DNA of 41,253 nt. It comes from Burkholderiales bacterium. GTDB taxonomy: Bacteria; Pseudomonadota; Gammaproteobacteria; Burkholderiales; Burkholderiaceae_C. The position numbers and the translations under genes are program-made. The notes under the pieces are model-generated. The model did no database searches, was not told where the DNA came from, and worked only from the letters and a program-made list of their open reading frames with translations. Position 1 is the stretch's first letter. The number at the start of each line of letters is the position of its first letter. Positions 17,106 through 26,432 of this stretch are shown here, in pieces. The stretch lies in assembly GCA_026932425.1 (NCBI GenBank), contig JAIXKN010000044.1:1-41253 (forward strand), in the 5' to 3' direction.

Positions 17106-17786
17106 ATGATCATGGACATCGAAACCGCCCGCTTCAACATGATCGAGCAGCAGATCCGCCCCTGGGACGTCCTGGACCCTGCGGTGCTCTCGCTCCTGGC
17201 CACCGTGCGACGCGAGGACTTCGTGCCTCCGGCGATGCGCGCCTTGGCCTTCGTGGACACGCAGGTGCCGCTGCTGCCGGGCCAGCCCGACGGTCCGCGC
17301 ATGCTCGAGCCGCGCGTGCAGGCGCGGATGCTGCAGTCGCTGCAGGTGCAGCGCCACGAGAAGGCGCTCGAGATCGGCACCGGCGCGGGCTACATGGCCG
17401 CACTGCTGGCGCACCGTGCGCAGTCGGTCGTGACGCTCGAATGCCACCCGGAGCTGGCGAAGATGGCGCGCGAGAACCTGCGGCGCAACGGCCTGATCAA
17501 CGTGCAGGTGGTCGAGGTCGGCGCCGCCGAAGGCGCCAAGGGCTATCCGGCCGAGGCCCCGTACGACGCCATCCTGCTCTCGGGCTCGGTGGCCGAGGTC
17601 CCGCGCGTGCTGCTCGAACAGCTGCGCATCGGCGGGCGCCTGGCGGCCATCGTCGGCGACGAGCCGGTGATGAGTGCGACGGTCTACACGCGCACCGGTG
17701 AGGCCGAGTGGGCGCAGCAGGCGGTGTTCGAGACCCTGGCCCCGCGCCTTCAGGGCTTTCCTGAAAAACCGGCCTTCCATTTCTGA
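17106..17786 (+). CDS. Protein-L-isoaspartate O-methyltransferase-family protein
   Basis: The 226-residue protein has the PCMT fold: an N-terminal helical part (FNMIEQQIRPWDVLDPAVLS), then SAM motif I as ALEIGTGAGYMAALLA (about residues 87-102) and RQLRIGGRLAAIVG-like motif III. True isoaspartate repair enzymes carry a conserved Ser-rich substrate loop before motif I. Here that region reads QPDGPRMLEPRVQARMLQ, so substrate range may differ. A TAGAAT -10-like box overlaps the RND stop codon (17067-17072). ATG 17112 is an alternative start. It sits directly before the TolC gene. Confidence 0.85.
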   Translation: MIMDIETARFNMIEQQIRPWDVLDPAVLSLLATVRREDFVPPAMRALAFVDTQVPLLPGQPDGPRMLEPRVQARMLQSLQVQRHEKALEIGTGAGYMAALLAHRAQSVVTLECHPELAKMARENLRRNGLINVQVVEVGAAEGAKGYPAEAPYDAILLSGSVAEVPRVLLEQLRIGGRLAAIVGDEPVMSATVYTRTGEAEWAQQAVFETLAPRLQGFPEKPAFHF

Positions 17787-17871
17787 AGGCAAAGAGGGCC
17801 GGCGCGGCAGGAAGCGAAGCACGCGGACGACCTCCGCACCCGAACCGATCGAAGCGAAGCAAAGGATCTCC

Positions 17872-19197
17872 ATGCCCGTACCGCCCACCGCCCTGCGTCG
17901 TCTCTGCGTGGCCGCAGCCGCCGTGCTGGCCGCCGGCACGGTCCATGCCCAGAACCTGAAGGAGCTTTACGAGGCGGCCCGGGCCTACGACGCAAGCTAC
18001 CTCTCGGCACGCGCGCTGGCGCAATCGGCCGACTACCGCGCCGCCGCCGCCGAGGCGCTGGCGCGCCCGAGTGCGGCGCTCACCGCGGCGGCGAGCACGG
18101 CACGCGTCGATCCGCAGCATCTGCCGGGCGGCGACAGCAATGCGCTCAACGCCGCGGTCAACGCCCGCTATCCGATCATCAACCGCGCCAACGACGCCAG
18201 CATCGCGCAGGCGCGGCGCTCGCTGGATGCGGCGCGCGCCGAGCTCGAGCTCGCCGAGCAGGACCTGATCGTGCGGGTCGCGCAGGCCTATTTCGACGTG
18301 CTTGCGGCACGGGACACGCTCTCGACCGTGCGCGCCAACAAGGCCGGGATCACCGAACAGCTCGCCTCGGCCAAGCGCAACTTCGAGGTCGGCACCGCGA
18401 CGATCACCGATACGCGCGAAGCCCAGGCCAAGTTCGACAAGGCGGTGGCCGACGAGATCGCGGCCGAGAACGACCTGCGCAGCAAGCGCATCACGCTGGA
18501 CCAGCTCGTCGGCCGCACCGAGGTCACGCCCAAGCCGCTGGTGCTGCCGGTGACGCTGCCGCCGCTTGCGCCCGCCGACGTCGAGAGCTGGGTCGGCACC
18601 GCCGACAACGTACACCCCGGGGTACAGCGTGCCCGGGTCGGCCTGGACGTGGCGCAGCTCGAGACCGAGAAGGCGCGCGCGGCCGACAAGTTCACGCTCG
18701 ATGCCGTGGGCTCCGTCGGCGCCTCGCGCCCGGGCGGCCGCTACGCCACCGGTCTGCCGGGCCTCACGCGCACCGCCAGCATCGGCCTGCAGTTCAACCA
18801 GCCGCTCTACACCGGGGGCCTCAACGCGAACCGCATCCAGGAGGCGCTGCTGCTCGAGGAGAAGGCACGCCAGGACCTCGATGCCGCGCGCCGCGCGATC
18901 GCGCAGAACACGCGTGTGGCCTATTTCGGCGTGCAGTCGGGCCAGGCACAGGTCAAAGCGCTGGAAGCGGCGGAATCGTCCGCGCGCCTGGCGCTCGAAG
19001 CGACGCAGCTCGGCTACCGCGTCGGGGTGCGCGTCAACCTGGACGTGCTCAATGCACAGACCCAGCTCTTCCAGACCGAGCGCGATCTGGCTCGTGCGCG
19101 CTACGACGTGCTCGTCGGCGGCCTGCGCCTGCGCCAGGCCTCGGGCCAGCTGCAGGGCAGCGACCTCGACGCGGTCAACGCGCTGCTGGCACCCTGA
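17872..19197 (+). CDS. tolC: TolC-family outer-membrane efflux/secretion channel
   Basis: The 441-residue protein has a signal peptide (MPVPPTALRRLCVAAAAVLA to VHA-QN). Two copies of the outer-membrane efflux domain follow, with long alanine-rich helices, typical opening NLKELYEAARAYDASYLSAR and the internal QPLYTGG strand. It forms the trimeric channel used by RND pumps and type I secretion. I chose ATG 17872 because a signal peptide and ribosome site (AAAGGA) support it. It lies 85 bases after the methyltransferase gene and 802 bases after the RND pump, so it is the likely exit duct for that pump. Confidence 0.93.
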   Translation: MPVPPTALRRLCVAAAAVLAAGTVHAQNLKELYEAARAYDASYLSARALAQSADYRAAAAEALARPSAALTAAASTARVDPQHLPGGDSNALNAAVNARYPIINRANDASIAQARRSLDAARAELELAEQDLIVRVAQAYFDVLAARDTLSTVRANKAGITEQLASAKRNFEVGTATITDTREAQAKFDKAVADEIAAENDLRSKRITLDQLVGRTEVTPKPLVLPVTLPPLAPADVESWVGTADNVHPGVQRARVGLDVAQLETEKARAADKFTLDAVGSVGASRPGGRYATGLPGLTRTASIGLQFNQPLYTGGLNANRIQEALLLEEKARQDLDAARRAIAQNTRVAYFGVQSGQAQVKALEAAESSARLALEATQLGYRVGVRVNLDVLNAQTQLFQTERDLARARYDVLVGGLRLRQASGQLQGSDLDAVNALLAP

Positions 19198-19207
19198 ACA
19201 CGCGCCC

Positions 19208-19225
19208 GCGCCGCCGCTGCGGCGC
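19208..19225. terminator. Hairpin between convergent tolC and orn
   Basis: GCGCCGC and GCGGCGC pair with a four-base loop in the 30-base gap between the two stop codons. No T-run follows on either side, so it may end transcription in both directions only weakly. Confidence 0.35.
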
Positions 19226-19227
19226 AC

Positions 19228-19788
19228 CTACAGCGCGAGCAGATGCTGCCGGTAGTGCAGCAGTTCGTCGATCGATTCGTGCACGTCGGCCAGCGCGGTG
19301 TGCGCCTGCAGCTTCTTGAATCCTTCCATCGCCGCTGGCTTCCAGCGCCGCGCCAGCTCCTTGAGCGTGCTCACGTCGAGGTTGCGGTAGTGGAAGAAGG
19401 CCTCGAGCCGCGGCATCAGGCGCGCGAGGAAGCGCCGGTCCTGGCAGATCGAATTGCCGCACATCGGGCTCTTGCCGGCAGGCACGTAACGGCGCAGGAA
19501 GTCGATCACCTCGGCCTCGGCCGCCGCCTCGTCGACGCGCGAGGCCTTCACGCGATCGATCAGCCCGCTCTTGCCGTGCGTGCCCTTGTTCCAGGCATCC
19601 ATCGCGTCGAGCACCGAATCGGGCTGGTGCACGGCGATCACCGGACCCTCGACGCGGATCGCCACCTGCGGATCGGTGACGATCACCGCAAGCTCGATGA
19701 TGCGGTCGCTGCTCGCGTCCAGGCCCGTCATCTCGAGATCGATCCAGATCAGGTTGTGTTCGCTCGGGCTGAGCAGGGCGTCGGTCAT
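19228..19788 (-). CDS. orn: Oligoribonuclease
   Basis: Orn degrades two-to-five-nucleotide RNAs to mononucleotides, the last step of mRNA decay, and clears pGpG from c-di-GMP turnover. The DEDD exonuclease motifs are all visible: [12 protein letters not shown] (Exo I, D and E), [15 protein letters not shown] (Exo II) and [14 protein letters not shown] (Exo III, His and Asp). The 186-residue length from ATG 19788 fits the family. Met codons at 19800 and 19818 are possible alternative starts. It is transcribed away from the M48 peptidase gene 56 bases upstream. Confidence 0.95.
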   Translation of the reverse strand: MTDALLSPSEHNLIWIDLEMTGLDASSDRIIELAVIVTDPQVAIRVEGPVIAVHQPDSVLDAMDAWNKGTHGKSGLIDRVKASRVDEAAAEAEVIDFLRRYVPAGKSPMCGNSICQDRRFLARLMPRLEAFFHYRNLDVSTLKELARRWKPAAMEGFKKLQAHTALADVHESIDELLHYRQHLLAL

Positions 19789-19843
19789 GGGCAGCGGCAT
19801 CGGGGCAAAAGCGGACATTTTCGCGCAGCCTAAACTTCGCGCC

Positions 19844-21127
19844 ATGCAGGCCCCCTCGGTCTCCCTCGTCTTCGGCCTCGTCGTGCTGGCGTGGCTGGCG
19901 CTGCGCCTGTGGCTCAACACGCGGCAGATCCGCCACGTCGCGCGCCACCGCGGCCGCGTGCCGGCGCCCTTCGCGGCAACGGTGCCGCTGGCGGCGCACG
20001 AGCGCGCGGCCGACTACACGATCGCGCGCGCACGCCTGGGCATGGTCTCGATGGCCTGGGGCGCCGCGGTCCTCGTCGGCTGGACGCTGCTCGGCGGGCT
20101 GGACCTGCTCAACGTCGCGGTGCGGGACTCTGTCGAACCGCGCTGGGGCGGCATGGGCTACCAGCTCGCGCTCGTGGCCACGTTCACGCTGCTCTCGGGC
20201 CTGCTCGATCTGCCGCTGGACATCTACCAGACCTTCGTACTCGAGCAGCGCTTCGGCTTCAACCGCATGACGCCGTCGCTCTTCGTCGCCGACCTGGCGC
20301 GCAGCACGCTGCTGGCCGCGCTCATCGGCCTGCCGCTGGCGGCGCTGGTGCTGTGGATCATGGGCGCGCTCGGGGCGAGCTGGTGGATCTGGGCGTGGGT
20401 CGCCTGGGTCGCATTCCACCTCGCGCTGCTGGTCGTCTACCCGAGCTGGATCGCACCGCTCTTCAACCGCTTCGAGCGGCTCACCGACGAGGCGCTCGAG
20501 CAGCGCGTGCGCGCACTGATGCAGCGTTGCGGCTTTGCCGCCAAGGGCCTCTTCGTGATGGACGGAAGCCGGCGTTCGGCGCACGCCAACGCGTACTTCA
20601 CCGGGCTGGGCGCGTCCAAGCGCGTCGTCTTCTTCGACACGCTGCTGGCGCGCCTGACGCCGGGCGAGGTCGAAGCGGTGCTCGCGCACGAACTCGGGCA
20701 CTTCCGGCACCGGCACGTTCTCATGCGCATGATCGTGATCTTCGGCGTCAGCCTGGTTGCGCTCGCACTGCTGGGCTGGCTCGCCGGGCAGAGCGGGTTC
20801 TACGCCGGGCTGGGGGTTGCGCCCAATCTCTCGGCGCCCAACGACGCGCTGGCGCTGCTGCTCTTCGGGCTCGCGCTGCCCCCCTTCTTCTTCCTGCTCT
20901 CGCCGCTGGGCGCGCTGTTCTCGCGCCGCCACGAGTTCCAGGCCGACGCCTACGCCTGCGCCAACGCCGACGGCCGGGACCTGGCCAGCGCACTGCTCAA
21001 GCTGCACGAGGACAACGCGTCCACGCTCACGCCCGACCCTTTGTACGTGCGCTTCTACTATTCGCATCCGCCGGCCACGGAACGGCTGGCGGCCCTGCCC
21101 GCGGCAGCGCCGGCGCGCATGGCATGA
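19844..21127 (+). CDS. M48-family integral membrane zinc metallopeptidase (CAAX protease 1 / Ste24-like)
   Basis: The 427-residue inner-membrane protein has several hydrophobic helices. The zinc-binding motif HELGH starts at about residue 282 ([14 protein letters not shown]), and the third ligand is in [12 protein letters not shown], as in Ste24/HtpX peptidases. The N-terminal domain of the peptidase_M48 type ([22 protein letters not shown]) supports a Ste24 relative rather than HtpX. It probably takes part in envelope protein quality control. Its stop lies 25 bases before the rsgA start. Confidence 0.9.
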   Translation: MQAPSVSLVFGLVVLAWLALRLWLNTRQIRHVARHRGRVPAPFAATVPLAAHERAADYTIARARLGMVSMAWGAAVLVGWTLLGGLDLLNVAVRDSVEPRWGGMGYQLALVATFTLLSGLLDLPLDIYQTFVLEQRFGFNRMTPSLFVADLARSTLLAALIGLPLAALVLWIMGALGASWWIWAWVAWVAFHLALLVVYPSWIAPLFNRFERLTDEALEQRVRALMQRCGFAAKGLFVMDGSRRSAHANAYFTGLGASKRVVFFDTLLARLTPGEVEAVLAHELGHFRHRHVLMRMIVIFGVSLVALALLGWLAGQSGFYAGLGVAPNLSAPNDALALLLFGLALPPFFFLLSPLGALFSRRHEFQADAYACANADGRDLASALLKLHEDNASTLTPDPLYVRFYYSHPPATERLAALPAAAPARMA

Positions 21128-21152
21128 GCCTCGACCTGCAGGCCCCGACCCC

Positions 21153-22097
21153 TTGAGCCGCGACCGCCGGCCCGCCATCGACGTCCGCCGGGCCGAGGGT
21201 GGCCAGGGCTTGGACCTCGGCCTGATCGTCGCCGCCCATGGCCGCCACGCCGTCGTCGAGACGCCCGAGGGGCAGCGCTGGCGTTGCCACCTGCGTGGAC
21301 GCAAGAACGACCTCGTCGTCGGCGACCGCGTGCGCTGGCAGCGCTCCGGTGACGAAGGCGTGATCGAGCACGTCGAGCCGCGGCGCAACCTGCTCTTCCG
21401 CCAGGACGAGTGGCGAACCAAGTCCTTCGCCGCCAATCTCGACCAGCTGCTCGTGCTGGTCGCCGTCGAACCGCCGTTCGGCGAATCGCAGCTGGCGCGC
21501 GCGCTGATCGCCGCCGAAGCCGCCGGAATCCCGGCGCTCGTCGGCCTGAACAAGATCGAGCTTGCGGGCCGCGACGAGGCGCGGGCGCGGCTGGCGCCCT
21601 ACAGGGCGATGGGCGTCGAGCTGCTCGAATTCGCGGCCAGGGCGCAGGCGCAGGAGACGCTGGCGCTGCTGCGCCCCCGGCTCGAGGGCCGCACGACGCT
21701 CATCCTCGGCCCGAGCGGGGCCGGCAAGAGCACCCTGATCAACCTGCTCGTCCCCGGGGCGCAGGCGCAGGTCGGCGAAATCTCGCTGGCCCTGGCCAGC
21801 GGCCGGCACACGACGACGAGCACCGCGTGGTACTGGCTCGACGAGCAGCGGCGCAGCGCGGTGCTCGACTCGCCGGGATTCCAGGGGTTCGGCCTGCAGC
21901 AGATCGCGCCGAAGCAGCTCGCGGGGCTGATGCCCGATCTCGCCGCCGAGCTCGGGCGCTGCCGCTTCGTCGACTGCACGCATCGGCAGGAGCCGCAGTG
22001 CGGGATACGCGAGGCCGTCGAAGCCGGCCGCATCGCGGCCTCGCGCTGGCGCATCTACCGCGAGCTCTACGAGGAGCTCACGCGCCCGCGCTGGTAG
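21153..22097 (+). CDS. rsgA: Small ribosomal subunit biogenesis GTPase RsgA
   Basis: RsgA is a circularly permuted GTPase that checks late 30S maturation. The permuted order is visible: G4 (VGLNKIEL), then G1/P-loop GPSGAGKST, G2 region TTTSTAWYW and G3 DSPGF. A C-terminal zinc motif follows (CRFVDCTHRQEPQCGI). No ATG precedes the conserved OB-fold start (LDLGLIVAAHGRH), so I chose TTG 21153 (MSRDRRPAIDVRR), giving 314 residues. It follows the M48 gene closely and converges with the CobD-like gene 11 bases away. Confidence 0.93.
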   Translation: MSRDRRPAIDVRRAEGGQGLDLGLIVAAHGRHAVVETPEGQRWRCHLRGRKNDLVVGDRVRWQRSGDEGVIEHVEPRRNLLFRQDEWRTKSFAANLDQLLVLVAVEPPFGESQLARALIAAEAAGIPALVGLNKIELAGRDEARARLAPYRAMGVELLEFAARAQAQETLALLRPRLEGRTTLILGPSGAGKSTLINLLVPGAQAQVGEISLALASGRHTTTSTAWYWLDEQRRSAVLDSPGFQGFGLQQIAPKQLAGLMPDLAAELGRCRFVDCTHRQEPQCGIREAVEAGRIAASRWRIYRELYEELTRPRW

Positions 22098-22108
22098 CCG
22101 CATCGCCT

Positions 22109-23098
22109 TCAGCCGACGACGTTGGCCAGCGACAGCAGCGCCAGCAGCAACAGCCAGAGCACGACCGAGCGCCAGACCAACCCGACCACGCTCTGCAGAT
22201 GCCCGAGCTGCGGCTGCATGCCCTGCGTCGCTCCATGCGCTTCGGTGGCGTCGGCGGTCGAACCGTCGGTGAAGGTCTTCGACCGATCGGGCGTCACCCC
22301 CGGTGCAGCCGCACCGCCCAGGCGTACGCCGACGGCACCGGCCGCAGCGGCCAGGATGATTCCTTCGTTCGGATAGAGCCAAAGGGACGCGTCGCGGCGC
22401 CAGGCACCGATCGCCTCCTCGAAGTTGCCGACGACAGCGAAGCCGAAGGCCGTCATGCGCGCCGGCACATGGTCGATGGTCTGGAACATCCGGCGCGACA
22501 GCGCAAGCAGGTGATCGTCGGCGGGCGCGCCGAGCGTGCGATGCCGATAGGCCCAGAAGCGGCTGCTGAATTCCGCCATGCGATAGAGCACGGCGCCGGT
22601 GGGTCCCAGCCCCAGCGCCGAGAACACGACGAACCAGAAGAAAACGCCGAAGACATGCCGGTGCGCCGCGAGCAGCGCGTGCTCGATCACATGGCGCAGC
22701 AGCTCGGTGCGCGGCAGTTCGCTCGCGTCCAGATGCCGCCACTCGGCCAGGCAGCGTCGCGCCGTGGCCTCGTCGCCGCGGTCCAGCGCGTCGCGGATGT
22801 CGGTGAAATGGTGACTGAACTGCCGGAAGCCCAGGGTCAGGTAGAGCAGCGCGACGTCGAAGGCCAGCGCGAGCAGCTTGCTCTGGCGCTCGATCAGCAG
22901 GAAGAGCACGCACACGAGCAGCGCCGGAGCCAGCACCGAGACGCCCCAGACGACCCAGGTGTGCCGCGGCTTGCCGGCGTCGAAGTTGCGCCCCGTCCAG
23001 CGCACCCACGCGAAGATCGCGTCGTGCACCCAGTTCTGGCGCGACAGCGGCTTGATCTGTTCGATCAGGAGCGCGAACAGGACGGCGAAGAAGCTCAT
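22109..23098 (-). CDS. CobD/CbiB-family integral membrane protein (AmpE-like), function unassigned
   Basis: The 329-residue protein begins MSFFAVLFALLIEQIKPLSR and has about four or five hydrophobic helices. The cytoplasmic or periplasmic loop VIEHALLAAHRHVFGVFFWF followed by GAVLYRMAE matches CobD/CbiB, which in cobalamin synthesis attaches aminopropanol to adenosylcobyric acid. No cobalamin genes are nearby. Betaproteobacterial copies next to nudL and rsgA form a separate group, so a role in the cell envelope (AmpE-like) is at least as likely. The start at Met 23098 is chosen since the preceding residues are unconserved. It lies downstream of the Nudix gene on the same strand. Confidence 0.8.
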   Translation of the reverse strand: MSFFAVLFALLIEQIKPLSRQNWVHDAIFAWVRWTGRNFDAGKPRHTWVVWGVSVLAPALLVCVLFLLIERQSKLLALAFDVALLYLTLGFRQFSHHFTDIRDALDRGDEATARRCLAEWRHLDASELPRTELLRHVIEHALLAAHRHVFGVFFWFVVFSALGLGPTGAVLYRMAEFSSRFWAYRHRTLGAPADDHLLALSRRMFQTIDHVPARMTAFGFAVVGNFEEAIGAWRRDASLWLYPNEGIILAAAAGAVGVRLGGAAAPGVTPDRSKTFTDGSTADATEAHGATQGMQPQLGHLQSVVGLVWRSVVLWLLLLALLSLANVVG

Positions 23099-23179
23099 CG
23101 CGCGCGATGATAGGCGCATCGCGGCGGCCGCCGCGATGCGCTGCACGGGCGGCGCTTCTCCCGCGGAACCCGCTTGCGC

Positions 23180-23881
23180 TCAGCGCTGCAGGAAGTGGTA
23201 GAGATTGCGCAGCATCGCCGCGGTCGCACCCCAGATGAAGTACTCGCGTTCCTGCGCTGTCGGCGAACGCCAGGGCATCGAGAGGAACTGGCGTTGGCCG
23301 CCGTTGAACTGGAAGACGTGCCGCCGATGATGCGCCGGCGTCATCAGATAGGGCAAGGGCACCTCGAAGGCCTCGGCGACCTCGTGTGCGTCGAGCCGCA
23401 GATCCATCGGCGGATGGATGATCGCGACCACCGGCGTGACGACGTAGCGCGTGATCGTCGTGTACTGCGGCAGCCGGCCCAGCACCTCGACGTGCGCCGG
23501 CTCCAGCCCGACTTCCTCCCGCGCCTCGCGCAGCGCCGTCGTCACGGCGCTGTCGTCCTCGGGTTCGGCACGTCCGCCCGGGAAGCTGATCTGACCGGCG
23601 TGGTCGCGCAGGTGCTCGGTGCGCCGCGTCAGCAGCACGTGCAGCGCGTTGTCGCGCTCGACCAGCCCGACGAGAACCGCGGCGGGCGAGGCCTCGCGCT
23701 CGACGCCGGCGAGTGCGCCATCGCCCGGGATCGGGGCGGAGAAGTCCTGCGCCTGGCCGAAGCGCCGACGCAGCGAATCGACGGTGAGCATCGACGGGTC
23801 GACCGGCGCGAGATGATGGTCGTCCCCGGCCACCGGAATGGCGCGCGGATCGGGAATACGCGGCAGGCTCAGGGCGCTCAT
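23180..23881 (-). CDS. CoA pyrophosphatase, Nudix family (NudL-like)
   Basis: This 233-residue hydrolase splits CoA or its derivatives into 4'-phosphopantetheine and 3',5'-ADP. The family signature LLTRRTEHLRDHAGQISFPG precedes the Nudix box, GGRAEPEDDSAVTTALREAR followed by EEVGL, with the metal-binding glutamates in REAREEVG. The segment LPQYTTITRYVVTPVV is also typical of NudL. It is upstream of the CobD-like gene with an 81-base gap and is likely co-transcribed with it. Confidence 0.92.
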   Translation of the reverse strand: MSALSLPRIPDPRAIPVAGDDHHLAPVDPSMLTVDSLRRRFGQAQDFSAPIPGDGALAGVEREASPAAVLVGLVERDNALHVLLTRRTEHLRDHAGQISFPGGRAEPEDDSAVTTALREAREEVGLEPAHVEVLGRLPQYTTITRYVVTPVVAIIHPPMDLRLDAHEVAEAFEVPLPYLMTPAHHRRHVFQFNGGQRQFLSMPWRSPTAQEREYFIWGATAAMLRNLYHFLQR

Positions 23882-24003
23882 CGGGAAGGGAGACCGGGTT
23901 CGCGAATCGATGCTAGTGACACTGGCTTGAGGGCAATCGCCGGAAATGCAAGGGCGACGTCGTCTTGTCGTGCTGCCATGCCGCCGGAGCCGGCAAACGC
24001 AAA

Positions 24004-24024
24004 GGGCCGCCCGATCGGCGGCCC
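24004..24024 (-). terminator. Rho-independent-type terminator after rplS
   Basis: GGGCCGCC (24004-24011) and GGCGGCCC (24017-24024) pair with a five-base loop. On the minus strand the stem is followed by TTTGCGTTTGC. It lies 71 bases past the rplS stop and would end the rpsP-rimM-trmD-rplS transcript before the Nudix gene. Confidence 0.7.
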
Positions 24025-24094
24025 TTCGGCGAGCGGCGGGACGCCCGGGCCGCGGCCTGCCCCAAGACAGGCGCCGACGCCCGGCAGGCCTTGC

Positions 24095-24448
24095 TCAGGA
24101 AAGCTTCTCCTTGATCCGCGCCGACTTGCCGCTGCGCTGGCGCAGGTAGTACAGCTTGGCGCGACGCACGTCGCCGCGGCGCTTGACCTCGATGCTCGCC
24201 AGCAGCGGGCTGTAGAGCTGGAAGGTACGCTCGACGCCCTCGCCGCTCGAGATCTTGCGCACGATGAAGCTGCTGTTGAGGCCGCGGTTGCGCTTGGCGA
24301 TCACGACGCCCTCGTAGGCCTGCACGCGCTTGCGGTTGCCTTCGACGACGTTGACGTTGACGACCACCGTGTCGCCGGGGGCGAACTCGGGGATCTTGCG
24401 GTTCAGGCGAGCAATCTCTTCCTGCTCGAGGGTGGCGATGAGGTCCAC
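24095..24448 (-). CDS. rplS: 50S ribosomal protein L19
   Basis: The 117-residue L19 lies at the 30S-50S interface. It has the typical start [20 protein letters not shown], the conserved [16 protein letters not shown] and the C-terminal [20 protein letters not shown]. It is the last gene of the rpsP operon, 79 bases after trmD. A ribosome site (GGAG) precedes it, and a TATAAT box overlaps the trmD stop, so extra transcription from that point is possible. Confidence 0.97.
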   Translation of the reverse strand: MDLIATLEQEEIARLNRKIPEFAPGDTVVVNVNVVEGNRKRVQAYEGVVIAKRNRGLNSSFIVRKISSGEGVERTFQLYSPLLASIEVKRRGDVRRAKLYYLRQRSGKSARIKEKLS

Positions 24449-24526
24449 GTCAGACTCCGGTGTCGATCGTGCGCGGGTGGGTGATGGGACGATGGTGTAT
24501 CCCGCCAGAGGATCGAAAAGCCTTTG

Positions 24527-24532
24527 ATTATA
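24527..24532 (-). promoter_or_regulatory. Candidate internal -10 box upstream of rplS
   Basis: TATAAT on the minus strand overlaps the trmD stop codon and would start an rplS transcript with a leader of about 70 bases. No good -35 box is seen. Confidence 0.35.
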
Positions 24533-25277
24533 GCGCGAGCGAAGCGAGGAAGCGCTCGTCTGCCTCGCTCAGACGCCCTGCGGCGCGCGCCGCCGCGATC
24601 AGGTCCGGACGCCGGCTTGCGGTCAGTGCCAGCGACTGCTCGCGCCGCCAGGCATCGATCCGCGCGTGATGCCCCCCCAGCAGCACCGGCGGCACCGGCC
24701 ACGAGCCCTCCGGCGTCACCCAGCACTCGGGCCGGCTGTAGGTCGGCCCTTCGAGCAGCCCGTCGGAGAAGCTGTCCTGCTCGTGCGAGGGGGCTTGCAG
24801 CACCCCGGGCTGCAGGCGCGCGACCGCGTCGAGCAGCACCAGCGCCGGCAGTTCGCCGCCCGAGAGCACGTAGTCGCCCAGGCTCAGCTCGAGCGTGACG
24901 TGGCGATCGAGGAAACGCTGGTCGATGCCTTCGTAGCGGCCGCACAGCAGCAGCGCCCCAGGGCCGCCGGCGAGTTCCCGTACCAGGGCCTGCGTGAGGA
25001 CGCGGCCGGTCGGCGTGAAGTGCACCACCGCGGGCACTGCGCCGCGGTCGCTGCGCACCGCCTCGAGCGCGCGCTGCAGCGGCTCGGCGAGCATCACCAT
25101 CCCCGGACCGCCGCCGAAGGGCCGGTCGTCGACCCGGCGGTAAGGCCCCTCGGCATAGTCGCGCAGCGGCCACAGGCGCACGTCGACCTGTCCGCTCTCG
25201 AACGCGCGGCGCGTGACCCCGCTGCCAAGGTGCGGCCCGAAAAGCTCGGGGAAGAGCGTGATGATGTCGAAGCGCAT
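24528..25277 (-). CDS. trmD: tRNA (guanine-N1-)-methyltransferase
   Basis: TrmD methylates G37 next to the anticodon, preventing frameshifts. The 249-residue SPOUT protein begins [13 protein letters not shown]. It shows the SAM-binding trefoil-knot segments [18 protein letters not shown] and [15 protein letters not shown] and the catalytic region GPTYSRPE. It lies 18 bases after rimM in the conserved rpsP-rimM-trmD-rplS order. Confidence 0.97.
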   Translation of the reverse strand: MRFDIITLFPELFGPHLGSGVTRRAFESGQVDVRLWPLRDYAEGPYRRVDDRPFGGGPGMVMLAEPLQRALEAVRSDRGAVPAVVHFTPTGRVLTQALVRELAGGPGALLLCGRYEGIDQRFLDRHVTLELSLGDYVLSGGELPALVLLDAVARLQPGVLQAPSHEQDSFSDGLLEGPTYSRPECWVTPEGSWPVPPVLLGGHHARIDAWRREQSLALTASRRPDLIAAARAAGRLSEADERFLASLAL

Positions 25278-25295
25278 CGCGCGGGTCCGACTTCG

Positions 25296-25943
25296 TCAGA
25301 AATCGGCTTCCCAGTCGACGTCGATCGTCCGGGCCGCGCGATCGACATGGTCGACGTAGGCCTCGACGAAAGGAATCAGGATTTCGCGCGCACCGGGTGC
25401 TTCCGGCTGCACGCAGAGCACACAGTGCGGGCCGGTCTCGATCAGGTCGGTCACCGTGCCGAGCCGCTGTCCGCTGCGGTTGCGCACCGCCATGCCGATG
25501 AGATCGACCCAGTAGAACTCGTCCTGCCCGGTCGGCGGAAAGCTGTCGCGCGGGACGAAGACGCGGGCACCGGCCAGCGCCTGCGCCGCATCGCGGTCGG
25601 CGAGCTCGCGCGCGCTGGCGACAACCGCCTCGCCCTGCATCCGCGCGCGCGCGATGGTGAGCACGCACAGCGGTCGCTCCCCGGGTGCGCGCGTGCTCCC
25701 GCCAGCCGCCGGCACGGGGCTCAGCCACCAGCGGCGCGCCGCCAGCAAGGCCTCGGGCTGCGCCGAGAAGGGCTTGACCTTGATCCCTCCGCGCACACCC
25801 CAGGCACCGAGGACGCGCGCCAATTCCACCGCGTCTTCGGGCAGCACCGCTTCTTCGGCACCTGAACGCGAAGCCGGACCACGAGGGTCCGACTTCGGAT
25901 CGGGCAATGAACCCGGCTTCCCCGGCGGGCGCTCGCGGGGCAT
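25296..25943 (-). CDS. rimM: Ribosome maturation factor RimM
   Basis: RimM binds S19 and helps assembly of the 30S head. The conserved part begins at VELARVLGAWGVRGGIKVKP and includes FYWVDLIGMAVRNRSGQRLG and the PRC-barrel end (LIPFVEAYVDHVDRAARTID). An N-terminal extension of about 40 residues, rich in Pro, Arg and Asp, precedes it, unlike E. coli RimM. ATG 25943 or the GTG two codons earlier could start it, or a later start may be used. It lies between rpsP and trmD. Confidence 0.92.
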   Translation of the reverse strand: MPRERPPGKPGSLPDPKSDPRGPASRSGAEEAVLPEDAVELARVLGAWGVRGGIKVKPFSAQPEALLAARRWWLSPVPAAGGSTRAPGERPLCVLTIARARMQGEAVVASARELADRDAAQALAGARVFVPRDSFPPTGQDEFYWVDLIGMAVRNRSGQRLGTVTDLIETGPHCVLCVQPEAPGAREILIPFVEAYVDHVDRAARTIDVDWEADF

Positions 25944-25969
25944 GCGCACGCCGTCCGCTGCTGCGGAGC

Positions 25970-26218
25970 TCAGGCGGCCTTCTTCGCCTGGTCGATCAGG
26001 CGCGCCACCGCCGGCGACACCTGCGCGCCGACGCCCGTCCAGTAGCTCACCCGGTCCAGCGCCAGGCGCAGCGACTGCTCGGCGCCCGCGGCCATCGGGT
26101 TGTAGAAGCCCACGCGCTCGATGAAGCGACCGTCGCGACGCTCGCGCGAGTCGGCGACGACGACGTTGTAGAACGGACGCTTCTTGGCGCCGCCACGGGC
26201 CATTCGGATCACGACCAT
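25970..26218 (-). CDS. rpsP: 30S ribosomal protein S16
   Basis: The 82-residue S16 opens with [20 protein letters not shown] and has the conserved [17 protein letters not shown] chose ATG 26218 because the longer open frame upstream is leader sequence. A ribosome site (GAGGGAAG) lies just before it. It is the first gene of the ribosome maturation operon, with a leader of about 190 bases from the TATAAT box at 26417. Confidence 0.97.
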   Translation of the reverse strand: MVVIRMARGGAKKRPFYNVVVADSRERRDGRFIERVGFYNPMAAGAEQSLRLALDRVSYWTGVGAQVSPAVARLIDQAKKAA

Positions 26219-26416
26219 CTCGGTTCTTCCCTCAATATCTGCCAGTAGAGTCTGTCGGTATCGACCGCCGCTCCAGGAGACACCGCAGGAACGGGCTGCG
26301 TCGAACGGGACCGCCGAAAAGCGCCGGCCCGGTATCGGCCCTGCGGGCGCTCGCACCCGGCAAGGGATTCCCGGCAACGTAGATACGCCAAGCATGGCCA
26401 TCGCCGCGAACCGGGC

Positions 26417-26422
26417 ATTATA
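26417..26422 (-). promoter_or_regulatory. -10 box of the rpsP operon promoter
   Basis: TATAAT on the minus strand lies about 200 bases before rpsP. Transcription would begin near 26410 and leave a leader of roughly 190 bases, long enough for autoregulatory structure. The box lies 10 bases ahead of the start codon of the divergent TM2-like gene. Confidence 0.55.
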
Positions 26423-26432
26423 GACTTGAGCG

